Notes: generated from the sequence alone by a model not told the origin. 64,000 bases of DNA from Cercospora beticola (GCF_033473495.1 NC_088937.1:3348001-3412000); one strand, 5' to 3'; positions 33,134-45,121 are shown, counted from the first letter of the stretch. Translations and numbers: made by a program.

Positions 33134-35866
33134 ATGGACTCGTCCAGTCCCAACAGAGAGCCAACTTCGGATGAGCTCGCCGAGATATACGCCTCGTCTA
33201 CGAACTTGCATAGTTCTGAGACAGCACCGACCGAATTTGACGACGATCTCGAAGCACTGCAGCAAATCGAAGCGTCAGCCAAACGCGTCAAAGTCGCGAA
33301 CCGCGAAGTGATCCACCACCGCACCTGGAAAACAAACGAGGTCTTCCACAGCGAACCGAAAGAACCACACACATCGAGTCCAATCCAGATAGCGAATATG
33401 ACCTCTTCGCCGCCGCTCTCGCCCTCTCCGCAAAAGAGGAAGCGCAAGCTCGATCAGCTTGACTTTGGCAAAAGCAGCTTGGGGACGTCGCGTCCCGTCA
33501 AAGCGCAAAAGTACTACTACGGCATCGATATACACCGCCTCCTAGCAGATGCAGAAGCTGAGGACAGCCTACCGAAGCCTGCGCCGGCAACAGCGCTCCC
33601 AACGCCTCCAGCAGAACAAGCAGCACCGAAGGGCAAGAAAGGATCTCTGCTGTGGACTGAAAAGTATCGGGCAAAGAAGTATGCGGATCTCATCGGTGAC
33701 GAGAGGACGCATCGCAATGTCATGCATTGGCTCAAACGATGGGATCAAATCGTCTTTCCTGGCTCTGCTCGACCGAAGCCGAAGAAGAAGTTTGGCGATG
33801 AGAATGACTTCGTGGAGCGTCCCCACCGCAAGGTCCTGCTGCTGACTGGGCCACCGGGCTTAGGAAAGACGACCATGGCACATGTATGTGCGAAGCAGGC
33901 AGGCTATGAGGTGCAGGAGATCAATGCCAGTGACGAGAGAAGCAGCAACGTTGTGAAAGGACGCATCAGAGATATGGTGGGCACCGAAAATGTCAAAAAT
34001 GTGGAGGACAAGAAGACTGCAGATGGAATGGCGAGAAAAGCTGCGAAGCCCGTTTGCGTGATTGTGGATGAGGTAGACGGAGTGGTGGGAGGCAGTGGAA
34101 GTGGTGGCGAAGGTGGATTTGTCAAGGCTCTGATTGATCTGATCATGCTGGACCAGAAGAACTCAAGCGCATTGGGGACAATGTCGCAAGCTCCTGTGAA
34201 GAAGAAGAGGAAAGGCGATCGGTTCCGCTTACTGAGGCCATTGATACTGGTGTGCAACGACGTCTACCATCCCTCCCTGCGACCATTACGACAAAGCAAT
34301 CTGGCGGAAATAATCCATGTGCGGAAAGCGCCAGTACAGAGCGTTGCAACACGACTACAAACAGTCTTTGACAAAGAAGGGGTACCCTGTGACAGTGACG
34401 GTGTGCGAAGACTTTGCGAAGCAGCTTGGGGCGTGAGCAACCGGAAAGAAGACAAGAATGGGAATGGTGCTGGAGAAGGTGATATGCGAGGTATCATGGT
34501 GGTGGGCGAATGGGTCGCAGGCAAGCTGCGTGCTAGTGGAGACTGCAATGCACGTCTAACGCGGAGATGGGTTGAAGAAAACGTCCTTCAAGATCTGACG
34601 CACGGTGGCGGCGGTGCTCGTGGAATGGGAAGAGGCGGCCCAAAAGACATTGTCGACCGTGTCTTCAAAGAAGGCGCGGGCTTCCCCCGACAGGCTGCTT
34701 TGGCTACTCCAGTCAATCACGCCGGCAGTGATGGTGTCAAAGGAGTGGCTGAGGGACTACGGAGAACAGCGACCGAACGACTTCGCGAATTGATCGATAC
34801 CCATGGCGACAGTGACCGGATTATGACTGACTGTTTCTCGACCTATCCCGAACACCCTTTTCAGGACGACACCTACCTTTCGAAACCCGACGCTGCGTAC
34901 GAATGGCTACATTTCCACGACCGCTTGAGCGGTGCGGTCTTCAGCAGCAACGAATGGGAACTTGCACCGTACCTCAGCACTCCCATTCTTGGCTTCCACC
35001 ATCTGTTCGCCTCTGCCACCACACGACAATATTTCGAGAAAGATGCCAAGAAAGATGGCGACGATCCTGATGCTGAGCCGATGCACGCCTTCTCGGGGCC
35101 GCAAGCCTCGTGGGCTGCTCACGAAGCCACGAAGCAGAACGAAGCCCATCTCGATGCCCTACAATCTTCGCTCGCTCCACCTTTGAAGCGGCTGTTCAGC
35201 AGTCCAGCAGATATTGCAACAGACCTCCAGCCATACCTTCTTCGTATGCTCACGCCAAATGTCAACCCAATTGTTGTCGGGGGCAGCGGGAAGGACAAGA
35301 GCACTGCTTCCGTCCGCAAGGCATCAGAACAAACGCTGGTCCGCAGAGCTGTAAACGCCATGGGCGCCTCAGGAGTTCGGTTCGATCGTGTGCGATTAGA
35401 CGACGGTGCAACTTTCGGCAACACACAATGGATCTACCGCATGGAGCCACCCCTCGACACTCTCTGCACCTTCGAAACAGGCGGCCGAGGCTTCGGCGAT
35501 GCAGGCGCGAAGACAAGATACGCTGTACGCCAAGTCATCGAGCAAGAATGGAAGAAAGAGGAAGCTCGTATCAACGAAGAAAACCGATTGGCACGCTTTG
35601 GTCTAACAAACGCTTCCTACGTTGATCAGACGACCGGCCAAGTGAAGAAGAAGACCGTGGAAGATCTCGATGCCGAAGGAAAGAAAGTCGTGCGAGACTT
35701 TTTTGGTAGACCGGTCTTGGTGCCTGTTGGCGAATCTGAAGCGCAGAAGAATAAGAGGGAAGGGAAGACGAGGAAGCATTTGGGGGCTTTTATTAAGTTT
35801 CAGGATGGATATTCGAATGCGGTGAGGAAGCCGATTACGCTGGCGGAGTTTATGAAGGATTTGTAG
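33134..35866 (+). CDS. Alternative clamp loader subunit CTF18
   Basis: A single exon of 910 aa. An acidic N-terminus is followed by LWTEKYRAKKYADLIGDE and the AAA+ core with Walker A GPPGLGKT at 239-246, EINASDERS, Walker B region VCVIVDEVDGVVGG, and a sensor region (RPLILVCNDVYHPSLRPLR). The C-terminal third has the Ctf18-specific region ending in ..KFQDGYSNAVRKPITLAEFMKDL, which docks to Ctf8/Dcc1. The RFC-like complex loads PCNA for sister-chromatid cohesion and replication-checkpoint signalling. The start ATG gives the usual length. 204 bp separate it from the fusion gene. Confidence 0.95.
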   Translation: MDSSSPNREPTSDELAEIYASSTNLHSSETAPTEFDDDLEALQQIEASAKRVKVANREVIHHRTWKTNEVFHSEPKEPHTSSPIQIANMTSSPPLSPSPQKRKRKLDQLDFGKSSLGTSRPVKAQKYYYGIDIHRLLADAEAEDSLPKPAPATALPTPPAEQAAPKGKKGSLLWTEKYRAKKYADLIGDERTHRNVMHWLKRWDQIVFPGSARPKPKKKFGDENDFVERPHRKVLLLTGPPGLGKTTMAHVCAKQAGYEVQEINASDERSSNVVKGRIRDMVGTENVKNVEDKKTADGMARKAAKPVCVIVDEVDGVVGGSGSGGEGGFVKALIDLIMLDQKNSSALGTMSQAPVKKKRKGDRFRLLRPLILVCNDVYHPSLRPLRQSNLAEIIHVRKAPVQSVATRLQTVFDKEGVPCDSDGVRRLCEAAWGVSNRKEDKNGNGAGEGDMRGIMVVGEWVAGKLRASGDCNARLTRRWVEENVLQDLTHGGGGARGMGRGGPKDIVDRVFKEGAGFPRQAALATPVNHAGSDGVKGVAEGLRRTATERLRELIDTHGDSDRIMTDCFSTYPEHPFQDDTYLSKPDAAYEWLHFHDRLSGAVFSSNEWELAPYLSTPILGFHHLFASATTRQYFEKDAKKDGDDPDAEPMHAFSGPQASWAAHEATKQNEAHLDALQSSLAPPLKRLFSSPADIATDLQPYLLRMLTPNVNPIVVGGSGKDKSTASVRKASEQTLVRRAVNAMGASGVRFDRVRLDDGATFGNTQWIYRMEPPLDTLCTFETGGRGFGDAGAKTRYAVRQVIEQEWKKEEARINEENRLARFGLTNASYVDQTTGQVKKKTVEDLDAEGKKVVRDFFGRPVLVPVGESEAQKNKREGKTRKHLGAFIKFQDGYSNAVRKPITLAEFMKDL

Positions 35867-36443
35867 TTGGATAACTTGGTTTGATGACATTATGACATTC
35901 TTGTACGGCCTGTCTCTACCATCCTAAACCTGCGCTGTGGCGCGCAATGATGATTTTCACAGTGACTTGTTGCCGACAGCAGTATGGAGATCTGCCTAGC
36001 TTCTACAGACAGATTGCCTTTGACACGCTGCACAAGGCAGAGATACGAGTGCGAAGAATCGGAGACGATCGGTTAGAGAACACAGTATTACAGGTGTTGA
36101 CCCGTTCCTACTCTGCCTCTACCGGCGGTGTGAGCCTCTATACCGTTCCGAGCCATTCCACATTCTCCCCACCCGACGTATATCTGTTCCCAATGTCTCT
36201 GCCCAAGCCACTGTCTTTATGCCCACTGATGTACACAAGACATGGTCGCTAGTATTATGTGGCCTCCGTCTCGTCGCCATGCAGCCTGAAGTCGAATGTT
36301 CCAGAGAGACTCATTCTCATTGGTCCGCGTATTCACGCGCACTGGATACGGCTTCCATATCATCTGCTCGGCTGTGCACGACGTAGACTCGTACAGCTGA
36401 TCCATATCTTCTTTTACCGCAATGCGTTCGTGCCATTTTACAT
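35867..36443. other. Convergent intergenic region
   Basis: It lies between the stops of CTF18 and MAK16 and should hold both 3' UTRs and terminators. No gene seen. Confidence 0.4.
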
Positions 36444-37493
36444 TCACTTCGCAAGTTCCATCTGCTGCGGCGCAGGCACATATTCGTACTCGATGTTCTG
36501 TTTCGGCCCCTTCGAACCCTTCTTGCGCTTCTCTGGTTTCGACGGGGGCGCCGAAGGTCGTTTCCGTTTGAGCGATTCGAGTTTCTTCTTGAGCGCTGCA
36601 GTGTCTTCGTCTTCGTCTTCCTCATCCGCATCACTGTCTGCTGACTCGTCCTCGTCCTCACTAGCTCCAGCTTCCTCGTCTCCACTCTGACCGCCTAGCC
36701 AGTCGGTGAAATCTTCCATGTCGTCTTCATCGTCGGACTCTTCGAGGTCGCTCACGAATTCGACATCGCGATCTTCGCCTTCGCGCTCGTACTCCAGTTC
36801 TTCCTCGTCCTCCTCTTCGATACCTTCGTCAAGATCCTCATCGACAACGCCTTCCTGTGTTCGTTCAAGTCCACGCATGACCTTCCGCCACACCGACTCT
36901 TCCACATTCAGTGGTCGGTCCCCGTATGCTCCACTTCGCAGTCTCTCTACCAGCTCTCGCTCAATCGCTCTTTCAATCTTCGCAGCTGCCTCTGCTTTCC
37001 TCTCTCGTGTCTCTTCCCTCCTGCGCACCTTCGGCGCAAGCTTTGCAACAGTCGTCTCACCCAACCTCTCTTCCTCCTTCGCCAATCGCTGCGCTCGTAC
37101 ACGAACTTGTGTAAGTCTCGTCAGACGCTGCTTACACTTGTGCACCAAGAACTTCGGCCAATAGATCAATCGCTCGTCAACTTGTTGCAGAGCTTTCGTG
37201 TAGTTGCCGCTCAATCGAATCTTTTCCCACCATTTCGACGGTAGATGTGCACGCTCGACAGTCTTCATGTAAAGATACAATCTCCCATTCGATGGATCGG
37301 CGCGTATTGTGGCATAGCGGGAGTTCGCGAGAGGACATGACTGGCGATTGCAGAGGCCAGTAACATTGTGTTCGTCGCGGCAGAAGGTCGATTTGGTGGA
37401 TTTTTGGTTCTTGCCCGTGTTGCCAGGCAGGACGAGACGTTTTGAGCAAAAGTCGTGTCCGATGATGGACCAGACGAGTTCGTCGGAAGCCAT
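36444..37493 (-). CDS. Ribosome biogenesis protein MAK16
   Basis: A single exon of 349 aa from the ATG at 37493; 28 open codons upstream were not used. The start [16 protein letters not shown] is the Mak16 hallmark, followed by Cys residues in [20 protein letters not shown] (a Ribosomal_L28e-like fold with a putative metal site), KWWEKIRL and [16 protein letters not shown]. The C-terminal third is very acidic and then Lys-rich, as in yeast Mak16 (306 aa). Nucleolar factor for 60S maturation. Confidence 0.96.
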   Translation of the reverse strand: MASDELVWSIIGHDFCSKRLVLPGNTGKNQKSTKSTFCRDEHNVTGLCNRQSCPLANSRYATIRADPSNGRLYLYMKTVERAHLPSKWWEKIRLSGNYTKALQQVDERLIYWPKFLVHKCKQRLTRLTQVRVRAQRLAKEEERLGETTVAKLAPKVRRREETRERKAEAAAKIERAIERELVERLRSGAYGDRPLNVEESVWRKVMRGLERTQEGVVDEDLDEGIEEEDEEELEYEREGEDRDVEFVSDLEESDDEDDMEDFTDWLGGQSGDEEAGASEDEDESADSDADEEDEDEDTAALKKKLESLKRKRPSAPPSKPEKRKKGSKGPKQNIEYEYVPAPQQMELAK

Positions 37494-40400
37494 TGTCGAG
37501 TTGTCAGACAATGTAGATTGGCGAAAAGTGGTCGGCTGGCGGATGTTCTGGAGGTCTTCGAAATTTTGGCAGTGCAAGGGTCTGCGAGGTCAGCAAAATC
37601 GGCACGAACGGCCCGAACTCCGCTGCTGGACAGGTCCGCTGCACTTCACTCCAGTTGCCTTTTGCTTACAGACTCACATTCGCGAGCGAGAGTCTCCTCT
37701 TAAGATATGTGTCCAGGAAGTCCGCCGATCTATTCGCGCGATGGCCTCGGGCGCATCGGATAGCCAGAGAATCCAAGCATTACTGACTTGGTTCGAATAG
37801 CAGGCTTCACGAACCACCTCCCGCAATCTCGCGTCGCGACAGCTCTGAGTGGGCAGAATACGCAGAAACATTTTCAAAAAGACACGACGCCCGCTTTCTT
37901 CCAACCATGTCGTGCATGGCGGGCTTCGATCTTGAGCGGCATACAGAAATTCTCGTTCGCCCCATCTAAGTACGAATTAATAATTGTACATTCTCACACG
38001 AGGCTGCAGGTGGGGAAGAGGCTATTGTAGCTCCAGATGCTGTTGCATCCAGTGCGGTTACAAGCATTCAAATCCTGGAGTCAGTCGCCTGAGCGTAGAA
38101 TCGAATCGCGATATATTACGGTAGCAGTATACTTTCATCGCCCGCATATGCCTGCACTAACTCCGCGATTCGCGGCGTATAAGATCCACCTGCTGTGGAA
38201 GTAACGGCAGAAGGACTTTCTGTTCGTTCGGAAGAGTATGTGCGAAAGACTCAGTATCTCTGCTTTCTTGCTGACCTCGAAGCTGTTTCGGCTAGAAACA
38301 GATGAGGCAGGGCATATTCGGATTCTCGAGAAAAGACATCAGTCCCGCCCCTTGACTCTGTGCACACAACTTACTCAAAGCTACCGCGATCAAAGACTGC
38401 TAGCAAGGGCATTTCGACCTCTAATCCGAGACACTTGAGAACCGCGTCCTCGCAAGCGTCCTCTCAACTTCATCGACCATATGATCCGGCTCCCTCTCAG
38501 ATCTCGCATGTTTCCTAACAGCAGAGGAATAACATTTGGGCTGTCTTTGCCATCTAAATCCATTAGCATGTCCGCGGGAGTCTTCTGATCCAATTGGCAT
38601 ATGGACGCCTAATATGCCACGTGCGAACACAATTTGTGAGAAGACCTCATTGGCTCCCGTTCGGACAACGCGCTCTACAGTCCGTGTCACCGATTTCTCC
38701 ACTTGGCGTACTTCTTGTATGCTACTAGAACTCAAGACGAGGACCGACCTGAAGAGTATTGAAACACCGAGAGCTGCGACTTGGGCTTTTGTCTCCTTTG
38801 GCCATGATTCCGTTCTGCCAATACAGCTCCAGAAACACAACGAGCCTGACTGCGCGAGTTTCCAGAGAGCTTCAACCTGGGCTCCGGTATTCCCTTTCCC
38901 CATGATAGCCTTCTGCCACCTCAGCTCCGGATACACAAAGAGAGCCGGGGTGGTACTTGAGAAGGTTCTTCCCTAGCATGGCTGCACCTGCCAAGGTGCG
39001 ACAAAACCCTGGCAGCACCTTGGTTTGACTGTTTTGAGATGTACATAGAAACTGAATTAACAAACTTTACCCCTCTAATTTGCCTGTCTTTGTGTCTTGT
39101 TCTTTCCCTGTCTTTTCTCACAACGAGCCTGACTGTGCGAACTTCCAGAGAGTCCCAGTTGAGTCCCCATGCCTCTAACTCCACGTTTTGCTTCAATGCC
39201 CTCGATTTTTCCGAAGAACGAAATCGAGACGCTCGGAATTCTTGGAAAGAACGCTTCAGTCCACCCTCGCTCTAATATTCTCGATCGCTCTAGGAGGTAT
39301 GCTCACGACACTAGATAAGTTGTGCGTCTTGCCACTTCTCGGCTGGAGAGGCTGCGTACAAAGACTTGTCTCTCGAATGTCAGCCCGCGTTGGCGGCCAC
39401 TAGAATTCCAAATTTCACAGAGGGGAAAGACAGAGTTTAGCAGAGGCGCTGGCATTCAGCCCGGCGAGCTCTGCTACGCGCCGCTCGATCTGCTCGTCAC
39501 TGGGAAGGATGCAGGTACAACGATCGGACGCCACGTTGTACCGCACCCGCACCACAAGTACACGATGACACATCAGGGCCTTGGGTTCAGCTTGCGGCTA
39601 GCGAGTATTTTGGTCCCTCTCCAGGTCCCGCGCTGATCCGAGGGCGATACTTGGTATAATTTTTGGCGCCTTCTCGTCTGAAAGCCAAGCTGATGCAGAC
39701 TTCCTCATGAATAGATCCGTCTTGCACATACTGCAACAGTAGACAATACATGCTTCCATGAGTAAAGAACTTGAATGAGCGGTGATGGAGCTCAACGTAC
39801 AACTGACGTCGCAACCCCCAACTTGCTTCTTCACAAGCTTCCACGCTAAACCCCATCGAGCAGTCCTGTGGAGAATGCCAGCAATGTCGTGCAGCAGATT
39901 CTCGGCTCCGAACCTTCTCCTCAACCTAACCTAGAAAAATACTCGCGACGCGCTTGCAGCGGCTTGGTGACTGTGCCTCTGACAAGCATGGCACACGAAA
40001 CAGGGCCGTAGAAATTGATGAATCGCAAGAGCGCTAGCAGCCTGCGGCATCCTTCACGCAAACGATTGGCAAGTTTCTTCGTCGCACTACTGGAAGTCCG
40101 CCTTAGGTCGGTTTTAGCCAGTGAAGCGGTGTCTCGTCAAAAGTAGACGGTGTTGTTAGCTATAGATTCGTGACCAAGGTGTCGGGAACTGGTGCACACG
40201 CGGATTTGCGGCACAGCGGGTCGTTTGGTCCATTTTCTATATACGGAATGTGTGGTCTCCACGCGAAGAACGTGCTGTTGTGTCACTTGCACGAGATGGT
40301 TGATTCGTAGCCTTGTTTGTCGAGCTAATGGTTGTATGCAGTAGTTGGTGTCTAGTTCGTTTGGTTGACAGCGGTTCCTGATCCTTTTGATTCATAGCAT

Positions 40401-40607
40401 CCAGACATTGCATCGTGCTGCGTGCTGTGGGGCGCGGAGTGCGAATGCTGGTGCGCAGGTCTTTCTGCGAGCACGCTGGAATAAATCGCGAAGCAACATC
40501 TTCAGTTTGGACTGGGCTTTGAGCCGTGAATATCTATCATCCACAATACTGGCACCTCTCTATATCCCAACGCCACGCTAAAATACGGTATGCCAATCGC
40601 AACAGCA
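37494..40607. other. 3.1-kb gene-poor stretch
   Basis: No supported gene. MAK16 promoter at the left; many short open frames without domains. It contains the degenerate repeat listed at 38769-39170. The base composition looks more mixed than in the flanking genes, consistent with decayed sequence. Confidence 0.4.
38769..39170. repeat. Degenerate ~96-bp tandem repeat with a third distant copy
   Basis: The segment starting at 38769 (GAGAGCT..CTTGGGCT..CCATGATTCCGTTCTGCC..CAGCTCC) is repeated from 38865 (GAGAGCTT..CCTGGGCT..CCATGATAGCCTTCTGCC..CAGCTCC), offset 96 bp. A third partial copy covers 39119-39168, where CACAACGAGCCTGACTG and TTCCAGAGAG recur. Identity between units is roughly 70-85 percent by eye, with many transitions. 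Confidence 0.6.
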
Positions 40608-42257
40608 TCAAGGTTGGTGAGCACGGTCTCTCTCCTTGGTCTCTCTGAGCATAGTCAACTTCTCCTGTCGAATGCACCATAAGCACCATACCACGCCGAC
40701 AGCCGAGCTAACGAGTGTGATCCAATATGCTGTGGCGTAGCACTCTTTCCCGTCTCGACAAATCATCTCGCCATTGGCCCCATCTGGACCAACTTCGAAC
40801 ACGGAATGGCTGTCAAGGGTACTTCCATAGATCAGGTTGAAAGTGTTGCCACTCACCACAGGCGCCCAAGTCATGTAGCCCCAGTTGAGACCCAGGCCGC
40901 TCGCGCCAAAGGCATCTGCTACGAGCGCTGGATACACACCGAACAAAGTCCCGTATGCAAGACCTGTGCAACCCGAAAGCCAGAATAGATGGTTCGGATC
41001 TTCCAATGTGAGGGCTATGCATTGTGCACCAACGAAAATTGAAGCGCTGGCTACTAGTGTCCAGAAGCGTGAGCTGTGGTGGTGTACAAGCCAGTCGGAT
41101 CCAATGCCGGAAGCCAGACGTCCGAGAAAGGAGCAGACCGAGAGGATGGAAACATGCATGAGCTGCCTCTTGGAAATAAACTCTTTGCTGGCGGAATCGT
41201 CGTAGTGCTTCCACAAGCTTCGCGCGTCGTTTCCAATGTTGTTGATCGTCATGAGACCCACACCACAAAGAAGCGCGAGCAAAATGAACAGCTGCCAGAA
41301 CTTTGGTTCATAGACCAGCGCCCAGCCGGTCAGCTCTGTTGTGTCGTGATGGTGCGCATTTTTGCTTGCCAGTATATCGTCGTGAATGTCGCCAGGCTCG
41401 CTCGAATTCGACGACGTCACGAGAGACTCGGTCTCATCCTCATTGCTGACCATGCTCGTCACTCGGTGATGCTTGCCACTACGAACACTCTTAGAGCTCG
41501 TGCGGTGCATACGATTGCTGTCGCGGCGTTTGGTAGGCTCTGGGTCTTCCACAGGAACCACTCCGTAGGCTGCAACATGATCCCGGTCTTTTGTCACATC
41601 GACTATGCGCAAAAACAGCATTCCAATAAAGGTCATAGCAGTGGTGCCATAGGCCAGGAGTTTGAGATATCCACTAGTATCTCCCGGGAACAGAAAAGTC
41701 GCCAATGTAGTGTAGAAGAAAGCGCTAAGTCCAAAAGCACTCAACGGAAAGGCTGTCGCTGTGCCTCGATGTGAGGGCCAATTGCTCGCCGATGCCTTGA
41801 TGGCCGCCGAGAAGGCTGTACAGCTGCCTGAGCCACTGAATAAGGCGAACAGGCACAGCAATGGCACGCCTGTGCTGCCCGGTCCATTGTCATATGCGCT
41901 CTTGAGCCCGAAATATCCTATGGCGAGGCAGACGCAGCCCAGAGCCACTCCCCATCTAGGCCCTCTTGAATCGATCAATATTCCGCCCGGAATTCCCATT
42001 GCGTACATCCCAATGTTTCCTGCATTCCCTATGAGGTTCGTTTGAGTCGCTGTGAGTTGTAGGCGGGTCGCAAATTGTGGTGCCCATGCTGAGAAGCCGT
42101 AATTCGTTCCTGAAGTGCATCAGCGGCCTATCGTAGTATGCTGGGGAAATGTGGATTTCTACGTACCGCAGCTGAGGGCAATGGTAGTCGCAGCGATTGA
42201 GGAAAGGATACGGGCAGTCCGATGCGCGGACTCGGCGCCCTGCTTCGGCCTTGACAT
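40608..42257 (-). CDS. MFS transporter with nodulin-like N-terminal half (MCH1-type)
   Basis: Two exons: 42167-42257 and 40608-42109, 530 aa; the 57-nt intron has GTACGT and TTCAG. The N-terminus reads ALSCGTNYGFSAWAPQFATRLQL, and GNAGNIGMYAMGIPGG and GSGSCTAFSAAI follow. A long hydrophilic His/Ser-rich loop separates helices 6 and 7, then six more segments (SFLGRLASGIGSDWL, GLNWGYMTWAPVVSG). This fits the fungal monocarboxylate-transporter-like MCH1/YMR155W group with a nodulin-like domain, often vacuolar; substrate unknown. It is divergent from the NTF2-like gene over about 700 bp. Confidence 0.9.
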
Positions 42258-42970
42258 TTTAGATTGTGTGATCGCTTGGTCGTCCTGCTGGCTCCGTGAG
42301 GCCGATCTGGTGGAAGGAAAGGTTTCGTATCAGGTGGTATCGCAATCGTGTGGTCCTCCTGAGTGATAGGGTGACGCGAGTCACAAAGGACGCGCCACGC
42401 GAAGAGTAATGAAGGTGGGAAGCCGAGAGGAAGGAGGGACGAAGGTCAGTGGATATCAGGAACGGCGGGTCTCCAGGTGGTCGTCATCGCGATGAATGCA
42501 CACGCCCGCGCAGCATACCGGCGAGGAGGAGAAGCGTCGGGCAAGCCAGCAAGCAGGCAAAGCTCGTTTCAATGCCTTATCGACATTATCTCGCCGACGT
42601 GTCGGAACGATCGGCACGTCGGCATCTGCTTGCCGGCGCCATGAGACGAGACGGCGCGTGGCGCGTGCAATCGCTTGTGCACTTGTCCACCAACCGACTT
42701 GGTGAAATACTGCTCAGCTGCCTTCGATGGCAAAGAAATACAACACAGAATGCCAAACCATGAGCTCTATCAGCATTACTGTCCGGACGGGCAGGCTGAT
42801 AAGCAAAGCACGGAGCTGCTGCGGATGATCCGCGGACGACTGGAGCATGAGTCTATCGCCCACCGTATACAGGCATCTGGGGGAAAGCATTTCACGTAGC
42901 ATGCTCGACTGGCCGCAGCTCACCATCAAGCAAACAGTGATTTCGCATCATCATCCGGCCCGTCGAGACT
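42258..42970. other. Divergent promoter region
   Basis: Between the nodulin-like MFS gene and the NTF2-like gene. Overlapping short open frames near 42449-42763 look non-coding. Nothing else recognised. Confidence 0.35.
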
Positions 42971-43537
42971 ATGGGAAGCATCGCAGAACCTCACGTAGAT
43001 ACCGTCGCGCACCTCGAAAGCATATGTGCTGGCTTTCTGAATGCACTCAACGAACGTCGACTGGATCCGAACGATGCGGAGTGGCAGCGCATGTCAAAGC
43101 ACATCCGAATAGCATTAGACCATGCTTTTCGACAGGACCTTCCAGGTCTGAACGACCCAGAACGACTCGTAACCTTGTCCGAGTGGCTAGACTCATGGAA
43201 AAAGATCTTCGATCGCCTGCCCACCTATAGGTACCGACTCTTGGATATGGCCACTGTTCTCGATTCTAAGGGCGGCCATGCCATCGTCTATATGAACAAG
43301 GAAATGACCGGTGACCCAGAAGGCGTTATCACACAGAACTTCGGCATCTGCGAATTTATGTACAAAGCCGCAGAGAAAAAGTGGCTTTGCACGAATGTCA
43401 GGTGCGTTCGCGGCCTTCGCGAATACGATCCTGCTCCTGCCCTTGACGATATCGATTCACCTTCGCATTGTGCTGCCGTGCTTACGGCCAAGGGAACAAG
43501 AAGCAGGCTTGAGCGCCAGCTGGTGGAACAGTCGTGA
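42971..43537 (+). CDS. Small NTF2/SnoaL-like fungal protein, C-terminus uncertain
   Basis: The unspliced frame gives 188 aa. It begins with a helix, then DSWKKIFDRLPTYRYRLLDMATVLD and GHAIVYMNKEMTGDPEGVI, the pattern of NTF2/SnoaL-like cone proteins common in ascomycetes. After WLCTNVR a GTGCGT donor at about 43401 and an AAG acceptor near 43492 would remove some 91 nt and give a different tail ending at 43619; both readings are open, so the 3' end is undecided. No catalytic residue can be named. Neighbours are a nodulin-like MFS protein and GH88. Confidence 0.65.
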   Translation: MGSIAEPHVDTVAHLESICAGFLNALNERRLDPNDAEWQRMSKHIRIALDHAFRQDLPGLNDPERLVTLSEWLDSWKKIFDRLPTYRYRLLDMATVLDSKGGHAIVYMNKEMTGDPEGVITQNFGICEFMYKAAEKKWLCTNVRCVRGLREYDPAPALDDIDSPSHCAAVLTAKGTRSRLERQLVEQS

Positions 43538-43699
43538 CGCTCAGCAAACGATTTCTCCGCAAAAGGTGGAGCCGAAGATCGGCATACAGCACAGCTCAAT
43601 GGACATCCTTTCGGTGTAAATCAGTGCGAAGACGAAGTTATATGGCTGGAATGTGCACCAATGGACTTGATGATCATTATTGGATAGCCTGTGCAGAAG

Positions 43700-45121
43700 A
43701 TGCTGCTGTCACTCTGGACGTCGCTCGTTCTCCCATGCAGCATAGCTGCCCGTCCATCACGTCTGGAACCAGATGCGCCGCTATACGAGGAGAACATTGA
43801 AGCTAGAATCTGGCGAACAGCCCTGAGAGGCGCTCCCGCGGAGGGTGCCAATGGCTGGCCTATGTATACCTATGGAGCACACAACAACACTCCTGCACTA
43901 GCTGATGACCCAAATCACCTACCTGGTACATATGTGAACACATCTGCGTCAGGCTGGACTGCTGGCTTTTTCCCCGATAGTCTGTGGCAACTATACCACC
44001 GAAAAGAGCTGTCAAAGACACGACCTGGTCGCCATCGCGGCCACGGGCCAGATCTACATGCATGGTTGGCCATGGCTCAATCGTGGACTGATCCTCTGAT
44101 CACGAACCGGAACTTGACCAACACCCATGACATTGGCTTCCTGGCATTTCCCTTCGAGTCGGCGCTAGAGTACAACAATGAGACAAAATGGCAAGCGGTA
44201 CTCGCACAAATGGCTGGGAATCTGGCCTCCCGTTTCGTCGCAGGCGCAGGCGTGATCAGATCATGGGACAACCGAAACAGTTCTGTTAGTCAGAATGCTT
44301 CCCATGCTGACTCAGTCCTCGTCATCATTGACAATATGATGAATCTTCCCTTACTGGCGCGAGCAGCAAGCCGTTACTCCGGCAACCAGACCTTGCTGGA
44401 CATCGCTATCAGCCATGCAGACAAGAGTATGGCACACCACATTCGACCTGATGGTTCGACATACCACGTGTGCGACTACAGCGCCACGACTGGGGAAGTC
44501 TATCTCTGTCGGACTGCGCAGGGTCTCGCCGACAACAGTACTTGGGCCAGAGGTCAAGCGTGGGCCATTCATGGATTCGCTGAGATGTATCAGATCACTG
44601 GTGAACGCAGATATCTCGACGCAACTGAGCTGGTGGCGAACTGGTTCCTGGATCATCTGCCGGAAGATGGTGTGCCATTCTGGGATTTCAGTGTGCCAGA
44701 ACCCGAGGCTGGAGTGACGCCTAGGGATACGAGCGCTGCAACTATCGCAGCCAGCGGTCTACTGTTGCTGCAGGATGCAATCGATGAGCGGCAAGCAAAT
44801 TGCGAGCGCGATTATCGTGAAAGTGCGGTTCAGCTATTGCGCGACACTATCAACCTCGGCTTGGCGGGAAGCATATCTTATTCCGACATAGATGAGCAAA
44901 ATCCGGAGGCCGGTCTGGGCGCTGCAACAGATGTGTCAACGCCAGCCAATACCAACATCTCTAGAGGATTCGAAGCTATCCTCATGCATGCTACAGCGAA
45001 CAACAATCCTCGTGCTGGCGACGAGCGCAGCTATGATCACGGGCTGGTGTATGGCGACTATTATCTTATCAAAGCAGGGAACCGATTGCTAGAATGGTAC
45101 AAGAAGCGCAGACATGAGTGA
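43700..45121 (+). CDS. Secreted GH88 unsaturated glucuronyl hydrolase-like enzyme
   Basis: A single exon of 473 aa from ATG 43700, with a signal peptide (MLLSLWTSLVLPCSIAA). Typical GH88 features: GWTAGFFPDSLWQLY, THDIGF with Asp144, IIDNMMNLPLL with Asp211 as the likely pair of catalytic acids, and the signature NSTWARGQAWAIHGFAEMYQITG, then DTSAATIAASG and a YDHGLVYGDYY C-terminus. GH88 enzymes cleave delta-4,5-unsaturated uronic acid from oligosaccharides made by polysaccharide lyases. Several N-x-S/T sites fit secretion. No lyase gene is in the window. Confidence 0.93.
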   Translation: MLLSLWTSLVLPCSIAARPSRLEPDAPLYEENIEARIWRTALRGAPAEGANGWPMYTYGAHNNTPALADDPNHLPGTYVNTSASGWTAGFFPDSLWQLYHRKELSKTRPGRHRGHGPDLHAWLAMAQSWTDPLITNRNLTNTHDIGFLAFPFESALEYNNETKWQAVLAQMAGNLASRFVAGAGVIRSWDNRNSSVSQNASHADSVLVIIDNMMNLPLLARAASRYSGNQTLLDIAISHADKSMAHHIRPDGSTYHVCDYSATTGEVYLCRTAQGLADNSTWARGQAWAIHGFAEMYQITGERRYLDATELVANWFLDHLPEDGVPFWDFSVPEPEAGVTPRDTSAATIAASGLLLLQDAIDERQANCERDYRESAVQLLRDTINLGLAGSISYSDIDEQNPEAGLGAATDVSTPANTNISRGFEAILMHATANNNPRAGDERSYDHGLVYGDYYLIKAGNRLLEWYKKRRHE

